NCBI GenBank assembly: GCA_024734495.1
Contig: JALMQS010000899.1
Span: 124,001-188,000 of the forward strand
Source: Forficula auricularia
Lineage: Eukaryota > Arthropoda > Insecta > Dermaptera > Forficulidae
DNA: 64,000 bases
Reading direction: 5' to 3'
How positions within the stretch are numbered: position 1 is the first letter of the stretch; each line of letters begins with the position of its first letter. The position numbers and the translations under genes are program-made. The notes below the pieces were generated by a model. It was not told where the DNA came from. It made no database searches and worked only from the letters and a program-made list of their open reading frames with translations. Below, in pieces: positions 11,801-21,665 of this stretch.

Positions 11801-14800
11801 ATCAAGATAGAAATATTAATGTCGCAATGGAGTAATCGGTAGAGCCAATGACTATAGTTCAAGAGTTCGTCGGTTCGATTCTATGCAAGAGCGTAATTTT
11901 TTTAGAGAAATTTCTCTAAGCGTTGTTACAAATTAATCTAGATGAATATTATATAGTATTATAATCTCATGGGTACTTTAAAAACAGTGTTAACCTGCTA
12001 GGGGGTACGTCATGAAAAAAGGTTGAGAACCAGTGAAATATTGTAATTATTTGAAAATGGTTCCTTTTAATGCCAGCTTGTGATTTGCTGCTATACGAAA
12101 ATAAATTCATTGAAAGGAATTCAAATAACGATAAAAATATTAGGAATTTTTGACAAGAAATTTATTTATGTGTCCATTATAAATTTTAGCTTTTAATTAC
12201 ACGTTCTTGAAAATTCACATAAAATTTAACCAGCGAGGTAGCGAATGTAAAATTTAGATACTTGAATTGATTCTAATAAAACATTTTTTCTATCTGTTGT
12301 AATTATTTGTAAAAGTTTCGGCCTAACCCACTTAGTTTAGACATTTTTAATGAGATAATTTAATCAGACCTTTCGATCCCAATTCTACTATCAAATCACC
12401 AAATTATGCCGAGAGAATACCGAGTCTTGAAAAACGTTTTAGCATTTTTCTCCAGTTAATTATCATTTATTTTATTTATTGAAAAGAAAAAGTAAGTAAT
12501 GCGATGCTTTTCCCTTAGATATCGTTTTTCAAATATAATTTACCTTAAGTTAGTTGTTTCGCGACAATACTAGCAAAAAGTTAATGCTATAGTACATATA
12601 TAGAACAGACAATAAGGATTCATAATTCATAAGCCCAAAACTTTTTGCTCTTTATGTACCGATTCTAGCCAATCCCGTGCTCGTTTGACAAATCTGGCAC
12701 CATTGTAAGAGATCGAATATTTTTATATTAAAATGAGAGATAAAATGCATTTTAAAAGTTAAGAAATTTCTATAAAAATCGTTTTGTTATTTTTTAACAA
12801 ATGTAATCAACGCCTATGTTACACCTTATGAAAATTATAATTTTGAAAAAATCTGGCGCATGGGCCCTTTATACATCTTTCGCTGGTTAAATAAATGCGC
12901 TGTTGCCAAGTTGTTTTTTGTGTAAATTTTTTTCATACATTTTCATTATTTATTCTTTATTATCTCAGAAACTGTGTTGTAACTATGAATCAAAATTGTC
13001 TTAAAATATGTATTGGTTATTGTTTAATGTTGGTTTAATTTTTTATTACAATCGTAAAAAGAGTTTCTTAATTATAATTAAATATGTATGTAAATTTTTC
13101 GATATCCCGTATAGTGCAATGTATAAGAGTCTGAAAAACTCTTATCTTTGAAATTTAATCTCTCCGGAACTATATTGTTCATAAATTTCGTTTTGCCACC
13201 AATCGATGGAGAAGTATTTAAATAATAATCTATCTAAATTTCAAAAAAATCCTAAGAAAACCCATTTGGCGGAACAACTACCTTAAATGATCTAAAATAA
13301 ACATTTTAAGAGATATTTTAATCATAATACACAATGTTTCGTTCTCTAATTCTGGATTTGATTGCAAATGTTTACAAAACTCTTGAAAACGGCTTCAGAA
13401 ATCGAGATCGAAATGTTGTGGATTCTGATTAAAATATTCGATTTTATAAATTTCTTTTTGTGCTTTTAATTTGTTCAAATAATATAATTGGATCTCTAAT
13501 TGATTTTCTTTTCATGTTCCTGTATAGTCTTATGAATGATTGGACACCTAGGATCTTTAGCTAAACAGATTCAACATATGCAAGGGCACAAGGATATCAA
13601 GAACTTACCTTGACTATCAATATTTATCATAAGACAATCAATTTGAAAGGATTTTCAAGTTATAGAGACTGAAACGTTGTGTAATAATTATTTTAAAATG
13701 CCTTAATTCTTCTAAGTAAGTATATTTTACATCTTTGCATTTCATCTAACCATATTAGAGTAAGATATTTACTTGTTAAGACTTTGGTGCTCAGTTCGAT
13801 GATCTTGAATATCCATTCAGGTTAGGCCACTCTGGGGAAATGCCACTCATTATATCAACATAGAATTTATCAGACCAAAATTAGTTGAGTTCTCTCGATC
13901 TATACCTATTATCCTTTAAAGACATCTTCAGAATTAGAAACGGAAATTTTTTTAATTAAACTAGAAAAATTTAACAATGTTTTCTTATATCACCATGGGT
14001 AGTCCAACTGAAAAAATTCCCCAGTGTAATCATATATTACAGTGGTTCTCAGCCGAAGGTACTCGTATCCCTAAGAGTAACTGGAGTTGTGTCAAAGGGT
14101 GCGCCAGGCTATCAATATTAAATAGCGAATTTCATCTTTTTTTTATATATAAACTGACTTTTTCAAAACTATACCTAACCATTCCGTTTTTAAATGTTCT
14201 TTTTAGGGAAAATATTTTCTTAAAAACAAGCTATAAACAGGGCCCCTAGAAAGAAGTATTTAAACCATATAACAACCCCAAATTTTGGGTTGGGAGCCCA
14301 TTAGTGGCGCGGGGCCTTAGGCAGTTGCCTACATTGCCTATTGCAGTGGTTCTTGACCTTTTATTATTCGGGGCCCCTTAAAATCCGAAAAGTATATTCC
14401 CGGCCCCCTTAAAATACTAAAATATTTTCGCGGCCAGTACCCCCCCCTCCACAATTAGGTAACATTCTCGTAATTACTCGTACAAAAAAACTCTCAAATG
14501 TAACAATAATTCATAAATAAATCAAAAACCAGAACTTAACATAACATTTATATATGTATATTTTTTAACGTTTTTTAATGAACAAAAAAATTCTTTATCA
14601 GATTGTCAGTAATAACATATTTCTTAAAAAATAGGTATATTTCCAAATCAAAGTATAACTGCTTTAGTATAAAAATTGTAAACTTGGACTTATAAAAAAT
14701 ATTTACACTGTTTTATTCAACTTGTAATTTTGTCTGTCTGTCTGTTTGGGTCAACTTTATCTATGCGCTCAACGTTTTCATTTAGTTTAACAATATTTAA

Positions 14801-15972
14801 GAATATTGAGATGTCATTAAATTCATCTGTCACTTGCAAAAACTAGTAACATATTTTTTTTTTATTTTTTTTTTATTTGTATAGATATAAAAACTTAAAA
14901 AATTCTAATATTTTCGCGGGCCCCCCACACCCCCTACTTTCCGCGGACCCTCTGTTAAGAATCGCTGGCTTATTGGATAATGCGGCCCTGGCTATAAGAC
15001 ATGTTTTTAAATTTTTATATTTAGAATAATCAACAAATTAACATTTTTGTAGCACATTGACCTCGACATCTAGATACCTAAATTTTTTATTTTTAGATGG
15101 ATAAGTTTTTAGTAAAAGGAAAAAAGAGAAATTCCATCAAATGATCCAGCAATTCAGAGCCTAAAATACAAAAATGTGACAGACCAACACTAACTAAGTA
15201 CTAGTAAATCTATTCTACTTAAAAATCCATTAAAACGACGGTATTATCAATCTGAATGTTTGAAATTTGGTTTTCATTATTGTGGCAATGATTCTAATCA
15301 ATAACTGTCTGTTTAATATGTGGACAGAAACAAAATAGCAACTCTATGATACCGTCTCTATTAAATAGACATTTTGGAACTAATTTTCCTAGTTTTAAAA
15401 ATAACCCACTTAGCTCAATTAAAGAAAAAAAGAAACGTAAGCTTGGATTGATATGATTAGCAACTACGACAGCCCACTCACTACTTAGTATACAGAACTG
15501 CTACTTTGTTTGATTGTTTCTTATCAATAACTTTTAAGGAGATAGATGTTGGTTCTAGGTGAAACATTTTTATATAATTGTTTACCTATTTGTTTCTTAT
15601 CAAGTTCTGTTCTTTTATTTTCCGATTCATTATTAATACAATTTTTTTCTTAGAAATACAAAAAAAAAGATTTAATTTATTTTCTTTATACAAAGCTTGG
15701 TCGAATTCATAATACTTCATTTCTCTATACTCCATCAAATTCCTACTATAAAATTCGTATATAATAATATAATCTTATTTTTATAGCAGGCGCTGATGTG
15801 TATCCTGAATTTTATTGGAAAACATTCTACAAAAACGTAACTCAACAACAATTGTCCAGCCCATTCGGTTCAGGTCATATTTTGAGCATTGATGAGATTT
15901 CATATAAAAATATCAACGCAGAAAAAATCACAAGATATTCTTTCCCAACTATCATTGGAAGTTACACGTGCA
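2838..15972 (+). CDS. Unrecognised two-exon (partial) protein-coding gene with a 12.9 kb intron
   Basis: I do not recognise the product. Exon a (2821-2880, start codon 2838) follows a good acceptor (TTTTTCAG) and ends before GTAAGC in phase 1, encoding MNCVLLGGSFRLYG. Exon b (15787- or 15790-15972) follows TTTTTATAG or CAG, is open for about 62 codons and ends before GTAAGA, again in phase 1, so the two join in frame. Exon b begins ADVYPEFYWKTFY and ends SYTC; it contains an NVT sequon and no clear membrane segment. A further 3' exon is required but was not found in the window. The intron holds families A and B, a Helitron, Mutator-like and hAT MITEs. The link between the exons is inferred from phase and order only; exon b alone is the stronger call. 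Confidence 0.45.
3291..4022. repeat. Palindrome of about 730 bp inside family A
   Basis: Two arms of about 365 bp meet at CAAGCTTG (3653-3660) and read as reverse complements with few mismatches; blocks such as TCGATTCCTCCATG and GGTTACCAATAATAATCG occur in both arms. The related copy at 39.67 kb keeps the AAGCTT centre but has lost one arm near it. Confidence 0.85.
3960..5150 (+). repeat. Minisatellite of about 119 bp, about ten units, with a dimeric higher-order pattern
   Basis: GGTTACCAATAAAAACCGAA recurs (with small changes) near 3962, 4082, 4200, 4320, 4440, 4558, 4678, 4797 and 5034, spacing about 119. Units alternate between a version with ACTAGATGAGAATC plus TTGATTTCTC and one with TTTGATAAGACTC plus TCGATTCCTC, giving a 238-bp higher-order period over about 4256-4970. 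Confidence 0.85.
5886..6314. other. Non-coding AT-rich stretch
   Basis: No gene seen. The phrase TAGATTCGGATTTTTTTT near 5900 repeats the sequence near 2969, so part of this is a duplicate of the gene's first large intron. The rest is unassigned. Confidence 0.4.
6315..8403. mobile_element. Family B element, inverted composite of several copies
   Basis: Family B runs (in its own sense) through poly-C tracts, TTTTGGGTCGATATGCACC, a GACTAAC microsatellite, CGTTTTTGAGATATTT and a terminal hairpin CCATAC-CCT-GTATGG followed by TAAAGTAAAA. Here a minus copy starts at 6315, a plus copy ends at the hairpin 7217-7231, a minus copy runs 7232 to about 8030, and a plus copy runs about 8090-8403. The block is thus an inverted multimer. 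There is no coding capacity. Other copies lie at 17.95-18.44, 24.18-24.89, 36.69-37.42 and 49.87-49.98 kb. Confidence 0.7.
8486..8657. repeat. Foldback with 50-bp near-perfect arms
   Basis: Arms 8486-8535 and 8608-8657 are reverse complements over 50 bp with a single mismatch (a T in the left arm against the expected base near 8515). The 72-nt spacer is GC-rich at its start (CCTCCGCCCCCTACGGACC). It could be a MITE end-pair or a strong RNA hairpin. Confidence 0.85.
8658..9090. other. AT-rich non-coding DNA with a poly-C transposon-end-like motif
   Basis: A run of about 17 C at 8761-8777 is followed by TCACCCTGGGGACGCCCATG, which resembles a transposon terminus when read on the minus strand. 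No partner end was found. Nothing else is recognisable. Confidence 0.3.
9091..10353 (+). mobile_element. Helitron-like non-autonomous element with internal inverted duplications
   Basis: The 5' end TCTATATATATAAAAATA (9091) follows an A, and a related start occurs in the Helitron at 26819. A (CACT)n/TCATCATC segment and repeated TTTTTTGAAATTCGACCC blocks follow. The 3' part has GAGACGCTGCCCGCCAGGG (about 10277), a GGCGTGCC-GAA-GGCACGCC hairpin (10323-10341) and CAGCTCGT (10347-10354). The canonical CTRR end is CTCG here, a deviation. Segments 9771-9915 and 9914-10037 recur inverted at about 10025-10165 and 10187-10306. No Rep/helicase coding sequence is present. Confidence 0.6.
10369..10512. 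repeat. Short inverted repeat pair
   Basis: ATCATCGGTTTGGAACAA (from 10369) and TTGTTCCAAACCGACGAT (to 10512) are near-perfect reverse complements bounding about 90 bp. This is a candidate small MITE abutting the Helitron-like 3' end. Confidence 0.55.
10701..11228 (+). repeat. Dispersed repeat D, copy 1
   Basis: About 500 bp nearly identical to 13288-13781, from ATCTAAAATAAACATTTT to TATTTACTTGTTAAGACTT. Both copies contain an internal inverted pair, CACAATGTTTCGATCTC and GAGATCGAAATGTTGTG (the second copy has a mismatch in the first arm). No coding potential. Confidence 0.8.
11229..11530 (-). mobile_element. Helitron 3'-end fragment with a 19-bp terminal hairpin
   Basis: Positions 11304-11344 form a perfect 19-bp stem with a TAA loop (CGAGCTTCGAGGGCGTGCC and its complement). 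On the minus strand it is preceded by GAGACGCTGCCCGCCAGGG and followed directly by a T-run, matching the 3' ends at 10.35 and 27.13 kb. The 5' end was not found. A poly-G tract lies near 11491. Confidence 0.6.
11531..12544. other. AT-rich intronic DNA with a tRNA-like segment and a hAT-like end
   Basis: Mostly unassigned. A tRNA-like segment at 11821-11893 is listed separately. Near 12020-12035, GGTTGAGAACCAGTG resembles the inner-to-outer reading of a hAT terminus, but no partner end was found. Confidence 0.35.
11821..11893 (+). repeat. tRNA-like sequence, degenerate (SINE or tRNA pseudogene)
   Basis: TGGAGTAATCGGTAGAGCC resembles a D-arm/box A, and CGGTTCGATTC about 30 nt later matches box B. 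The T-stem does not pair properly (GTCGG against TATGC), so a working tRNA is unlikely. Confidence 0.35.
12545..13286 (+). mobile_element. Mutator-like MITE M1, copy 1
   Basis: A 742-bp element with terminal inverted repeats TTAAGTTAGTTGTTTCGCG (12545-12563) and GGCGGAACAACTACCTTAA (13268-13286). Copies lie at 16452-17126 (5' end missing) and 17434-19059 (with a transposase remnant). Its ATGAGAGATAAAATGCATTT near 12733 corresponds to the start of the transposase frame in the third copy, so this is an internally deleted derivative. No clear target-site duplication. Confidence 0.75.
13288..13781 (+). repeat. Dispersed repeat D, copy 2
   Basis: This is the partner of 10701-11228. It begins right after the M1 element at 12545-13286, suggesting that M1 inserted at or beside the repeat's edge. 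Confidence 0.8.
13782..14343. other. Non-coding DNA with a possible hAT end
   Basis: CAGTGGTTCTCAGCC at 14040-14054 resembles a hAT terminal repeat like the one at 14344, but no partner end or duplication was found. No gene seen. Confidence 0.3.
14344..14967 (+). mobile_element. hAT-type MITE with 8-bp target-site duplication
   Basis: Ends CAGTGGTTCTTGAC (14344) and GTTAAGAATCGCTG (to 14967) are imperfect inverted repeats of the common hAT CAGTGGTTCTCAAC type. The flanks are GCCTATTG (14336-14343) and GCTTATTG (14968-14975), matching at 7 of 8 positions, the duplication length expected for hAT. Inside are CG-rich GGCCCC tracts near both ends and no coding frame. Confidence 0.85.
14976..15786. 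other. Intron with repeat fragments
   Basis: A segment at 15596-15665 is the reverse complement of 8404-8475. TAACTTTTAAGGAG and GGTGAAACATTTT (15529-15571) recur near 33.17 kb. Otherwise unassigned AT-rich intron. Confidence 0.4.
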
Positions 15973-16451
15973 GTAAGATTCATTAAATTTTCCTTTTATC
16001 TTTTTTAATTAAATGGATTTTTTTATTTCATCTCTCGCATTAAATTGGAGCTAAGGTAGAACAAATTCACAGATATAGTCCTCTGCTTGATCTGAGATAT
16101 AATAAATATTTTTTTACATGTCAGAAGGTCTGTCGTGCCCTGAGGAATTGGTTCCAAGTGACAAATCAGCCTCTACATTTCAGTCAATGATATAACATAT
16201 TCACGTAAAATTTCGCTGATGATTTATTCGAAATTCAAATATTTAGCCATACCATATAACAGAGATATTAGTGAGTGTTTTGAATTTCAAAAAAAAAATT
16301 ATTTTCCGAGTTCCGTATAAAACTAAAACGGAACTCTGTGTTACTACAAGTACTTTGGTCTGTCCGTCTGTCAGAGATTTATCATTTAGCTCGAGATGTA
16401 TTATTCTTGAAAACCTAGAGATCTAAAAAAGAAGATAATACAATTTATTAT

Positions 16452-17126
16452 AATGATTCATAATTCATAAGCCCGAAACTTTTTGCTGTTTATGTACCGA
16501 TTCTAGCAAATCCCGTGCTCGTTTGACAAATCTGGCACCATTGAAAGAGATTGAATATTTTTATATTAAAATGACAGATAAAATCCATTTTAAAAGTTGA
16601 AAAATTTCTATAAAAATTGTTTTGTTATTTTTTAACAAATGTAATCAACGCCTACGTTACACCTAATGAAAATTATAATTTTGAAATAATTTAGCGCATG
16701 CGCGCTTTATACATCTTCGCTGGTTAAATAAATGCGCTGTTGCCAAATTGTTTTTAGTGTAAATTTTTTATACATTTTTCATTATTCACTATTCATTCAT
16801 TATTATCTCAGAAACTGTGTTGTAACTATGAATCAAAATTGTCTTAAAATATGTATTGGTTATTGTTTAATGTTGGTTTAGTTTTTTATTACAATCGTAA
16901 AAAGTTTCTTAATTATAATTAAATATGTATGTAAATTTTCCGATATCCCGTATAGTGCAATGTATAAGAGTCTGAAAAACTCTATTTTTGAAATTTAATA
17001 TCTCCGGAACTATATTGTTCATAAATTTCGTTTTGCCACCAATCGATGAAGAAGTATTTAAATAATAATCTATCTAAATTTCAAAAAAATCCTAAGAAAA
17101 CCCATTTGGCGGAACAACTACCTTAA
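16452..17126 (+). mobile_element. Mutator-like MITE M1, copy 2 (5'-truncated)
   Basis: Collinear with 12.6-13.29 kb to the intact right terminus GGCGGAACAACTACCTTAA. The left terminus and about 60 bp are missing. The 480 bp upstream (15973-16451) are AT-rich and show no feature. Confidence 0.75.
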
Positions 17127-17157
17127 ATAATTGAAATAGGTATATAATAATAATACT

Positions 17158-17272
17158 ATTTTTAAATTGAAAGATTTTTTGATTCCCAAACTAATAAAAG
17201 ACAATAATTTCAGTTACATAATTATTGTCTTTTATTAGTTTGTGACTAAAAAACCTATCAATTTAAAAATAA
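17158..17272. repeat. Foldback element
   Basis: CTAATAAAAGACAATAAT (17191-17208) and ATTATTGTCTTTTATTAG (17221-17238) are perfect complements. Pairing continues outward with mismatches to AAATTGA.../...TCAATTT. The loop is about 12 nt. Confidence 0.8.
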
Positions 17273-17623
17273 TTTAAAAATTTAAGTCACTTAAGTTTTG
17301 GAAGAATCTTATAATAAATAATAATATTATAATATAAAAATAAATATACATGTAGGGTGAACGTTTATAGGGTTCCGGTGGTTGATCAAAATTTAAAAAA
17401 AAAACCCACCAAATTTTAGCCAGTTGTAGCCTTTTAAGGTAGTTGTTTCGCGACAATACCAGCAAAAAGTTAATGCTCAAGTATATAGAACAGTCAATAA
17501 GGATTCATAGTTCATAAGGCCAACACTTTTTGCTGTTTTTGTACCAAATCTAGCCAATCCCGTGCTCGTTTGAGAAATTTGGCAACATTGAAAGAGATTG
17601 AATATTTTATACATGACATTAAA

Positions 17624-17943
17624 ATGACAGATAAAATGAATGATAAAATACATTTTAAAGGTGGATTTATTAATCAAAAAGTTCTAAATAAACGATTAAA
17701 AGCTGTTGCGGTAATGAATGAGGGAAAAAACGAAAAAAATGTGTACTAAGAGTGCTAATGTAGGTACCCGAATAATTGAAGTGGGCGAGTTGGCGAATAA
17801 CCTAACCTGTTGTCACTGTCAGAAAGATATTTTATTAAAAAATATTGTTGATGAAAGGCGATTAGGTTTGAATTCTATTTTTTCAATAAAATGTCAAGAT
17901 TGCTATACATTAACTCATGTCAGTACTGGAAAGAAAGATACAT
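17624..17943 (+). pseudogene. Mutator-like transposase N-terminal fragment
   Basis: The frame opens with ATGACAGATAAAATG at 17624 (MTDKMNDKIHFKGG...), shifts near 17725-17735 in an A-rich run, and continues as ...IIEVGELANNLTCCHCQK with a second Cys pair in IKCQDC about 32 residues later. Two CxxC pairs of this spacing, preceded by ELA-x-NL-x-C, are typical of the N-terminal zinc ribbon of Mutator/Phantom-type transposases (family resemblance judged by eye). The catalytic DDE core is absent because family B DNA begins at about 17944. The fragment cannot encode an active enzyme. Confidence 0.5.
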
Positions 17944-18440
17944 TTTGGGTGGTTAGTTTGTGTATTTTTAAACTTCTAGGGGGTCCGCTGATTATGTGTA
18001 CAAAATTTGGTTGAGTTTGCTAAAATGGCCTAGATTTCGCCCCCCCCCCCACCATTAATTTTGGGCCCAGAAAAAAATATTTTCATTATTATAGGTTTAT
18101 TTTATTGTATATTTCATTTTTCTTGTTTTTTTTTTTTAGTTTGAAAAGATTATAATTTTAAATTTTAACCCCCCCCCCCCTTAATTTTGGGTCGATATGC
18201 ACCAAAATCTAACCAGCTCTTAATGTCAATAGACCAAAACTACGTGCGAAATTTGGTTTCGATATTCACACTAGTTTTTGAGCTAGCTCGTCCACAAAAA
18301 TTTGGTAACGCACAGACTAACAGACTAGCAGACATTTTGAGAAAACAATTATTATTTCGAAAAAAAAGAAGAAAAAAACGCTTATTTCATGCACGATCAC
18401 AATACTTGACCATACACCCTGTATGGTAAAGTAAAAAATG
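17944..18440 (+). mobile_element. Family B copy inserted in M1
   Basis: Contains the poly-C runs (18039, 18170), GGGTCGATATGCACC, the CAGACTAACAGAC microsatellite and the 3' terminal hairpin region CCATACACCCTGTATGG with TAAAGTAAAA. It interrupts the transposase remnant. Confidence 0.7.
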
Positions 18441-19059
18441 ATTAGCCATACCCTTATCCAGAAAAAAAATTAAACTTATATACTTTAAAGAGTGAACTAA
18501 TAATAATAAAAATAATAATATTTTCAAAAATTTCTATAAATATCGTTTTGTTATTTTTTAACAAATGTAATCAACGCCTACGTTACATCTTATGAAAATT
18601 ACCATTTTGAAAAATCTAGCGCATGCGCGCTTTCTACTTTTTACTCCCTCTTTCGCTGGTTTAATAAATGCGCTGTTGCCAAAATGTTTTTAGTGAGAAT
18701 TTTTTTATATACATTTTTCATTATTTATTCCTTATTATCTCAGAAACTGTGTTGTAACTATGAATGAACTTGTCTTAAAATATGTATTGGTTATAGTTTA
18801 ATGTTGGTTTAGTTTTTTATAAAAATTGTACGAAGGGTTTCTTAATTATAATTAAATATGTATGTAAATTTTCCAATATCCCGTATAGTGCAATGCTAAA
18901 GAGCCCGAAAAAATCGATTTTTGAAATTAAATATCTCCGGAACTGTATTGTTCATCAATTTCGTTTTGCCACCAATCGATGCACAAGTATTTCAATAATA
19001 ATATATCTAAATTTCAGAAAAATCCTACGAAAACGCATTTGGCGGAACAACTACCTTAA

Positions 19060-19299
19060 CGTAAATATAGACAAACAATTTTTCTGCATATATTGGCGAA
19101 CCTGATTCAGTTTTGTTTCTTTTCGTCCGCCATTTGGAAGAGTCAGAATAAATAATTTTGTACTGTTCTGTGCTACTTGAGGAGAAAAATTAGTAGATTG
19201 TAAGTATTCATAACTTTTTATTTATCCATCTGCATCGTACAGATTTTTGAAGTTAGCATATTAATTCTTTTTGCATGTCAACTATAAGAGTTTCAATTT
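19060..19299. other. Non-coding DNA flanking M1
   Basis: CGCCATTTGGAAGAGTCAG (19129-19147) followed 55 bp later by GATTGTAAGTAT looks like a small exon with a good donor, but no coding frame supports it. It could be the 5' part of the pogo-like element that follows. Confidence 0.25.
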
Positions 19300-20045
19300 T
19301 TATTGGGTATCGGTGCTATGACACCATACCACTTGCGTTCTGTAGGAAAGTGCTGATCAACTACTGGAACATCTAAAACTAGTCATTTCCAGTGGTTGAT
19401 AGCCTCTGATCAACTAATGGACCATGATGCTCTTATGATTGATCACTGATATCATCTATTGGTTTTAAGTCAGCAGTAAGTTCAGCCTTCGCTGATATCC
19501 TGTGGCCTCATGAGTCGCCGGTAAAGAGAAATAAAACCGCTATGAGAAGTCTGCCCAGCGCTATTTTACGTCTGTAACTTGATTGTGATCTTTTGAAGAG
19601 AAGCAAAAGGCGCAAAATGAAAAAGAGTCTTAAAAAAGAAAAGGATTAAGCAGAGGGAGGAAACCAAACAGCTGAAACAAAAACTGAAGGAAGGAAAAGT
19701 AAAAATCAAAAAATTAAGCGGGCTAGATGAAAAATTGCATTAGAATCAGATGGTTCTGATTCCAGCGCAGAAGTTTCTTCAGGAGAAAGCGCCTGGGTCT
19801 AATTGGACAATGAAAATACGGTAAAAGAAAACAGCAGATGGCAATCGGCGCAAAAATTCGTTGGAGAGTTCGTCGTAACAAAATATGATGAAGCATACTT
19901 TCCAGGCAAAACCATTGAAATTTCTGACGATGGGCCGACTGTGTCATCAATGGCGAAATATGGGCGCTTGTGAAAGTGGCCAGAAAGACTAAAAAAGACT
20001 TAAATATCCGTGGTCTTCAGTAATTGGGCACATTGAACAGCCAAA
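19300..20045 (+). pseudogene. Degenerate pogo/Jerky-type (DDE_1) transposase, C-terminal part
   Basis: Broken frames in order resemble the tail of insect DDE_1 transposon proteins: a SPVKRNKTAMRSLPSAIL stretch near 19510-19565, a Lys/Glu-rich segment (KQREETKQLKQKLKEGKVK) near 19640-19700, an acidic-Ser run (ALESDGSDSSAEVSS), and KFVGEFVVTKYDEAYFPGK near 19857-19910. Several stops and frameshifts interrupt it. The catalytic triad region is not visible. The family assignment rests on remembered domain layout and is tentative. Confidence 0.4.
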
Positions 20046-20095
20046 AAAGGTCGATAAGACCAGCACTTGCAATTGCACACTTCCCTAATATCTTC

Positions 20096-20345
20096 ATTTT
20101 TTTACCCTGTCCGTCCTTGTTTTACCCGCAATTCTGCGTAGCGATTTCATCTCACAAACTTCCAATATTTCTCTTGATTTTGCGGTGTCTGTTTTTGTTT
20201 CGGCGGCATATGTCAAAATTGGTCGCACAACGGTCTTATAGATGCGCACTTTTGCTTCCATTCCCAGAAACTTGTTTGACCAAATCGTTTCATTCAGGCA
20301 TCCTGATATTTTGGACGCCTTAATAGATTGGAGTCTGACTTCCTC
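20096..20345 (-). pseudogene. RTE-like reverse transcriptase, C-terminal fragment
   Basis: On the minus strand an open stretch reads LQSIKASKISGCLNETIW, then KVRIYKTVVRPILTYAAE and LEVCEMKSLRRIAGKTR, ending at a stop near 20097. These are the post-catalytic blocks of RTE-type endonuclease-reverse transcriptases common in insects. The upstream palm motifs are missing, so this is a fragment. Confidence 0.7.
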
Positions 20346-21479
20346 GCTAACACTTTTGGACCTGGTTATCTGAAAATTATCTGAAACCCATTCTTAGGGT
20401 GAATATATAGGCTGTGAACAGTGTGATCAAACACTCGAACAACCGAAATTAATTACTGGATGAGCCCAATATCAATTACTGGGGAAAAACAAAACTCACC
20501 ACAATTTCAGGCGCAATCTTTTTTACTTGCGATGAAGAGTGTAATTTCACTGCTTATTATAAGAAAGAAATTATCTAGGATTCAGAAGGATATAGAATTT
20601 GTCCCATCATTCATAGTGCGTGAGATATAAAATAAAATCGGGAGCAACTCTAGGGTCTGATCTTTCATGGAATGACCATATCTCTTTTTCTATAAAATGA
20701 ACGTTTGGGCTCCTTTTTGTGAAGCCATTTGCAAGTGTTAAGATGTATCGAGAACTGATTTTTAATAAAATTATTTTAATTAATTCTTTTTTTATATAAT
20801 CTTTGATTTACCATATAAATGTTGAAAATTAGTAGACTGACCAAATAAATATCGTAATTTTTTTTAATTCTACCAATTATTCCAGGGTTATACAGACAAA
20901 AAATTTATTTCATTGTATCTTTTTAGGTATCCTGGATCTCAAGAATAATTCAACTCAACCTAAAAGATAATATTGATGGGACCTTAAAACAAAATTTATT
21001 GTAGCGCTCGAAACTTAAAATACTGAAGCACTCTACACTCGAGGAAAAAATAAGACAACAAACTATAATCTCAATAAACTAAATGGTAATAGAATATATT
21101 TTTATAATCGATTTATACCTATATTGGTCAGCTTCTGCCTATATTGGCAATGCCGTTACTTTGATAGCGTAGAAACCATACTAAACCCATACCTACCATA
21201 CTAATAGATTTCATAATTCTATAAAATTCTGGCGACTCTTGAATTAATGAAATATAATTAAGATTTATTCCCTGAGAAAGTATGGACTTGAAAATATAAC
21301 TTTGTTCGATGGTGTCAAATAGCTTTCTGTAGTGAAGAAATTAAAAAAATATATCTATTCGATATTCACCACTTTTCTCGATTGATCACTTGTAAATGGT
21401 CATAAGTAGAAAATCCAGACTTAAAACCTGCTTGTCGATAGGTTGGTTAAAATTCTTTATATTTTTTATTTAAAAGTAT
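20346..21479. other. Repeat debris
   Basis: A short Jockey-like reverse-transcriptase scrap (GATLGSDLSWNDHI) lies at about 20636-20683 on the plus strand. The rest shows no gene or recognisable element. Confidence 0.4.
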
Positions 21480-21665
21480 CGTAGGGATTTGGACCAAAAC
21501 TTAAATCAAACGCAAAGTTTCTTAATTAAATTGGCCAAACGTTTCGTCAATGATTAGCGACTTCCTCAGTGGCTCATTTTATAAACTTATTTGTCAGGAG
21601 TTCTTACTACAAGAAAAAACATTCCAAAGAGTATGTTTTCACCGAATCATTCAATTTGTTGCTCA
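21480..21665 (-). mobile_element. Penelope-like terminal fragment
   Basis: Nearly identical to 36420-36612 over about 185 bp. It holds the hammerhead-like core described separately. Such cores are known from terminal regions of Penelope-like retroelements. No reverse-transcriptase or GIY-YIG coding sequence is attached. Confidence 0.55.
21533..21572 (-). ncRNA. Hammerhead-ribozyme-like motif
   Basis: On the minus strand: CTGAGGA (21569-21563), A, GTC, a loop, GAC, then GAAAC (21545-21541) and GTTT. GTC/GAC gives a short stem II, and ACGT after GAA is the self-complementary mini stem III seen in Penelope-type hammerheads that work as dimers. The identical layout at 36490-36518 supports conservation. 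Confidence 0.5.

Larger units (their letters stand above)
17434..19059 (+). mobile_element. Mutator-like element M1, copy 3 with transposase remnant
   Basis: The left terminus TTAAGGTAGTTGTTTCGCG (17434-17452) pairs with GGCGGAACAACTACCTTAA (19041-19059) at 17 of 19 positions. The outer parts match the M1 MITEs, but 17.66-18.53 kb holds extra DNA: a broken transposase N-terminus and then a family B insertion (about 17944-18440). This copy therefore links the MITE family to its coding source. Confidence 0.75.

Noticed and set aside
11821..11893. Functional tRNA gene
   Set aside because: The T-stem does not pair and the acceptor sides do not match.
19723..19950. Minus-strand frame of 75 codons
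   Set aside because: It lies opposite the pogo-like transposase remnant, whose plus-strand peptides are more convincing.
20024..20323. Plus-strand frame of 99 codons
   Set aside because: The minus strand of the same segment reads as RTE reverse transcriptase, so this is a shadow.
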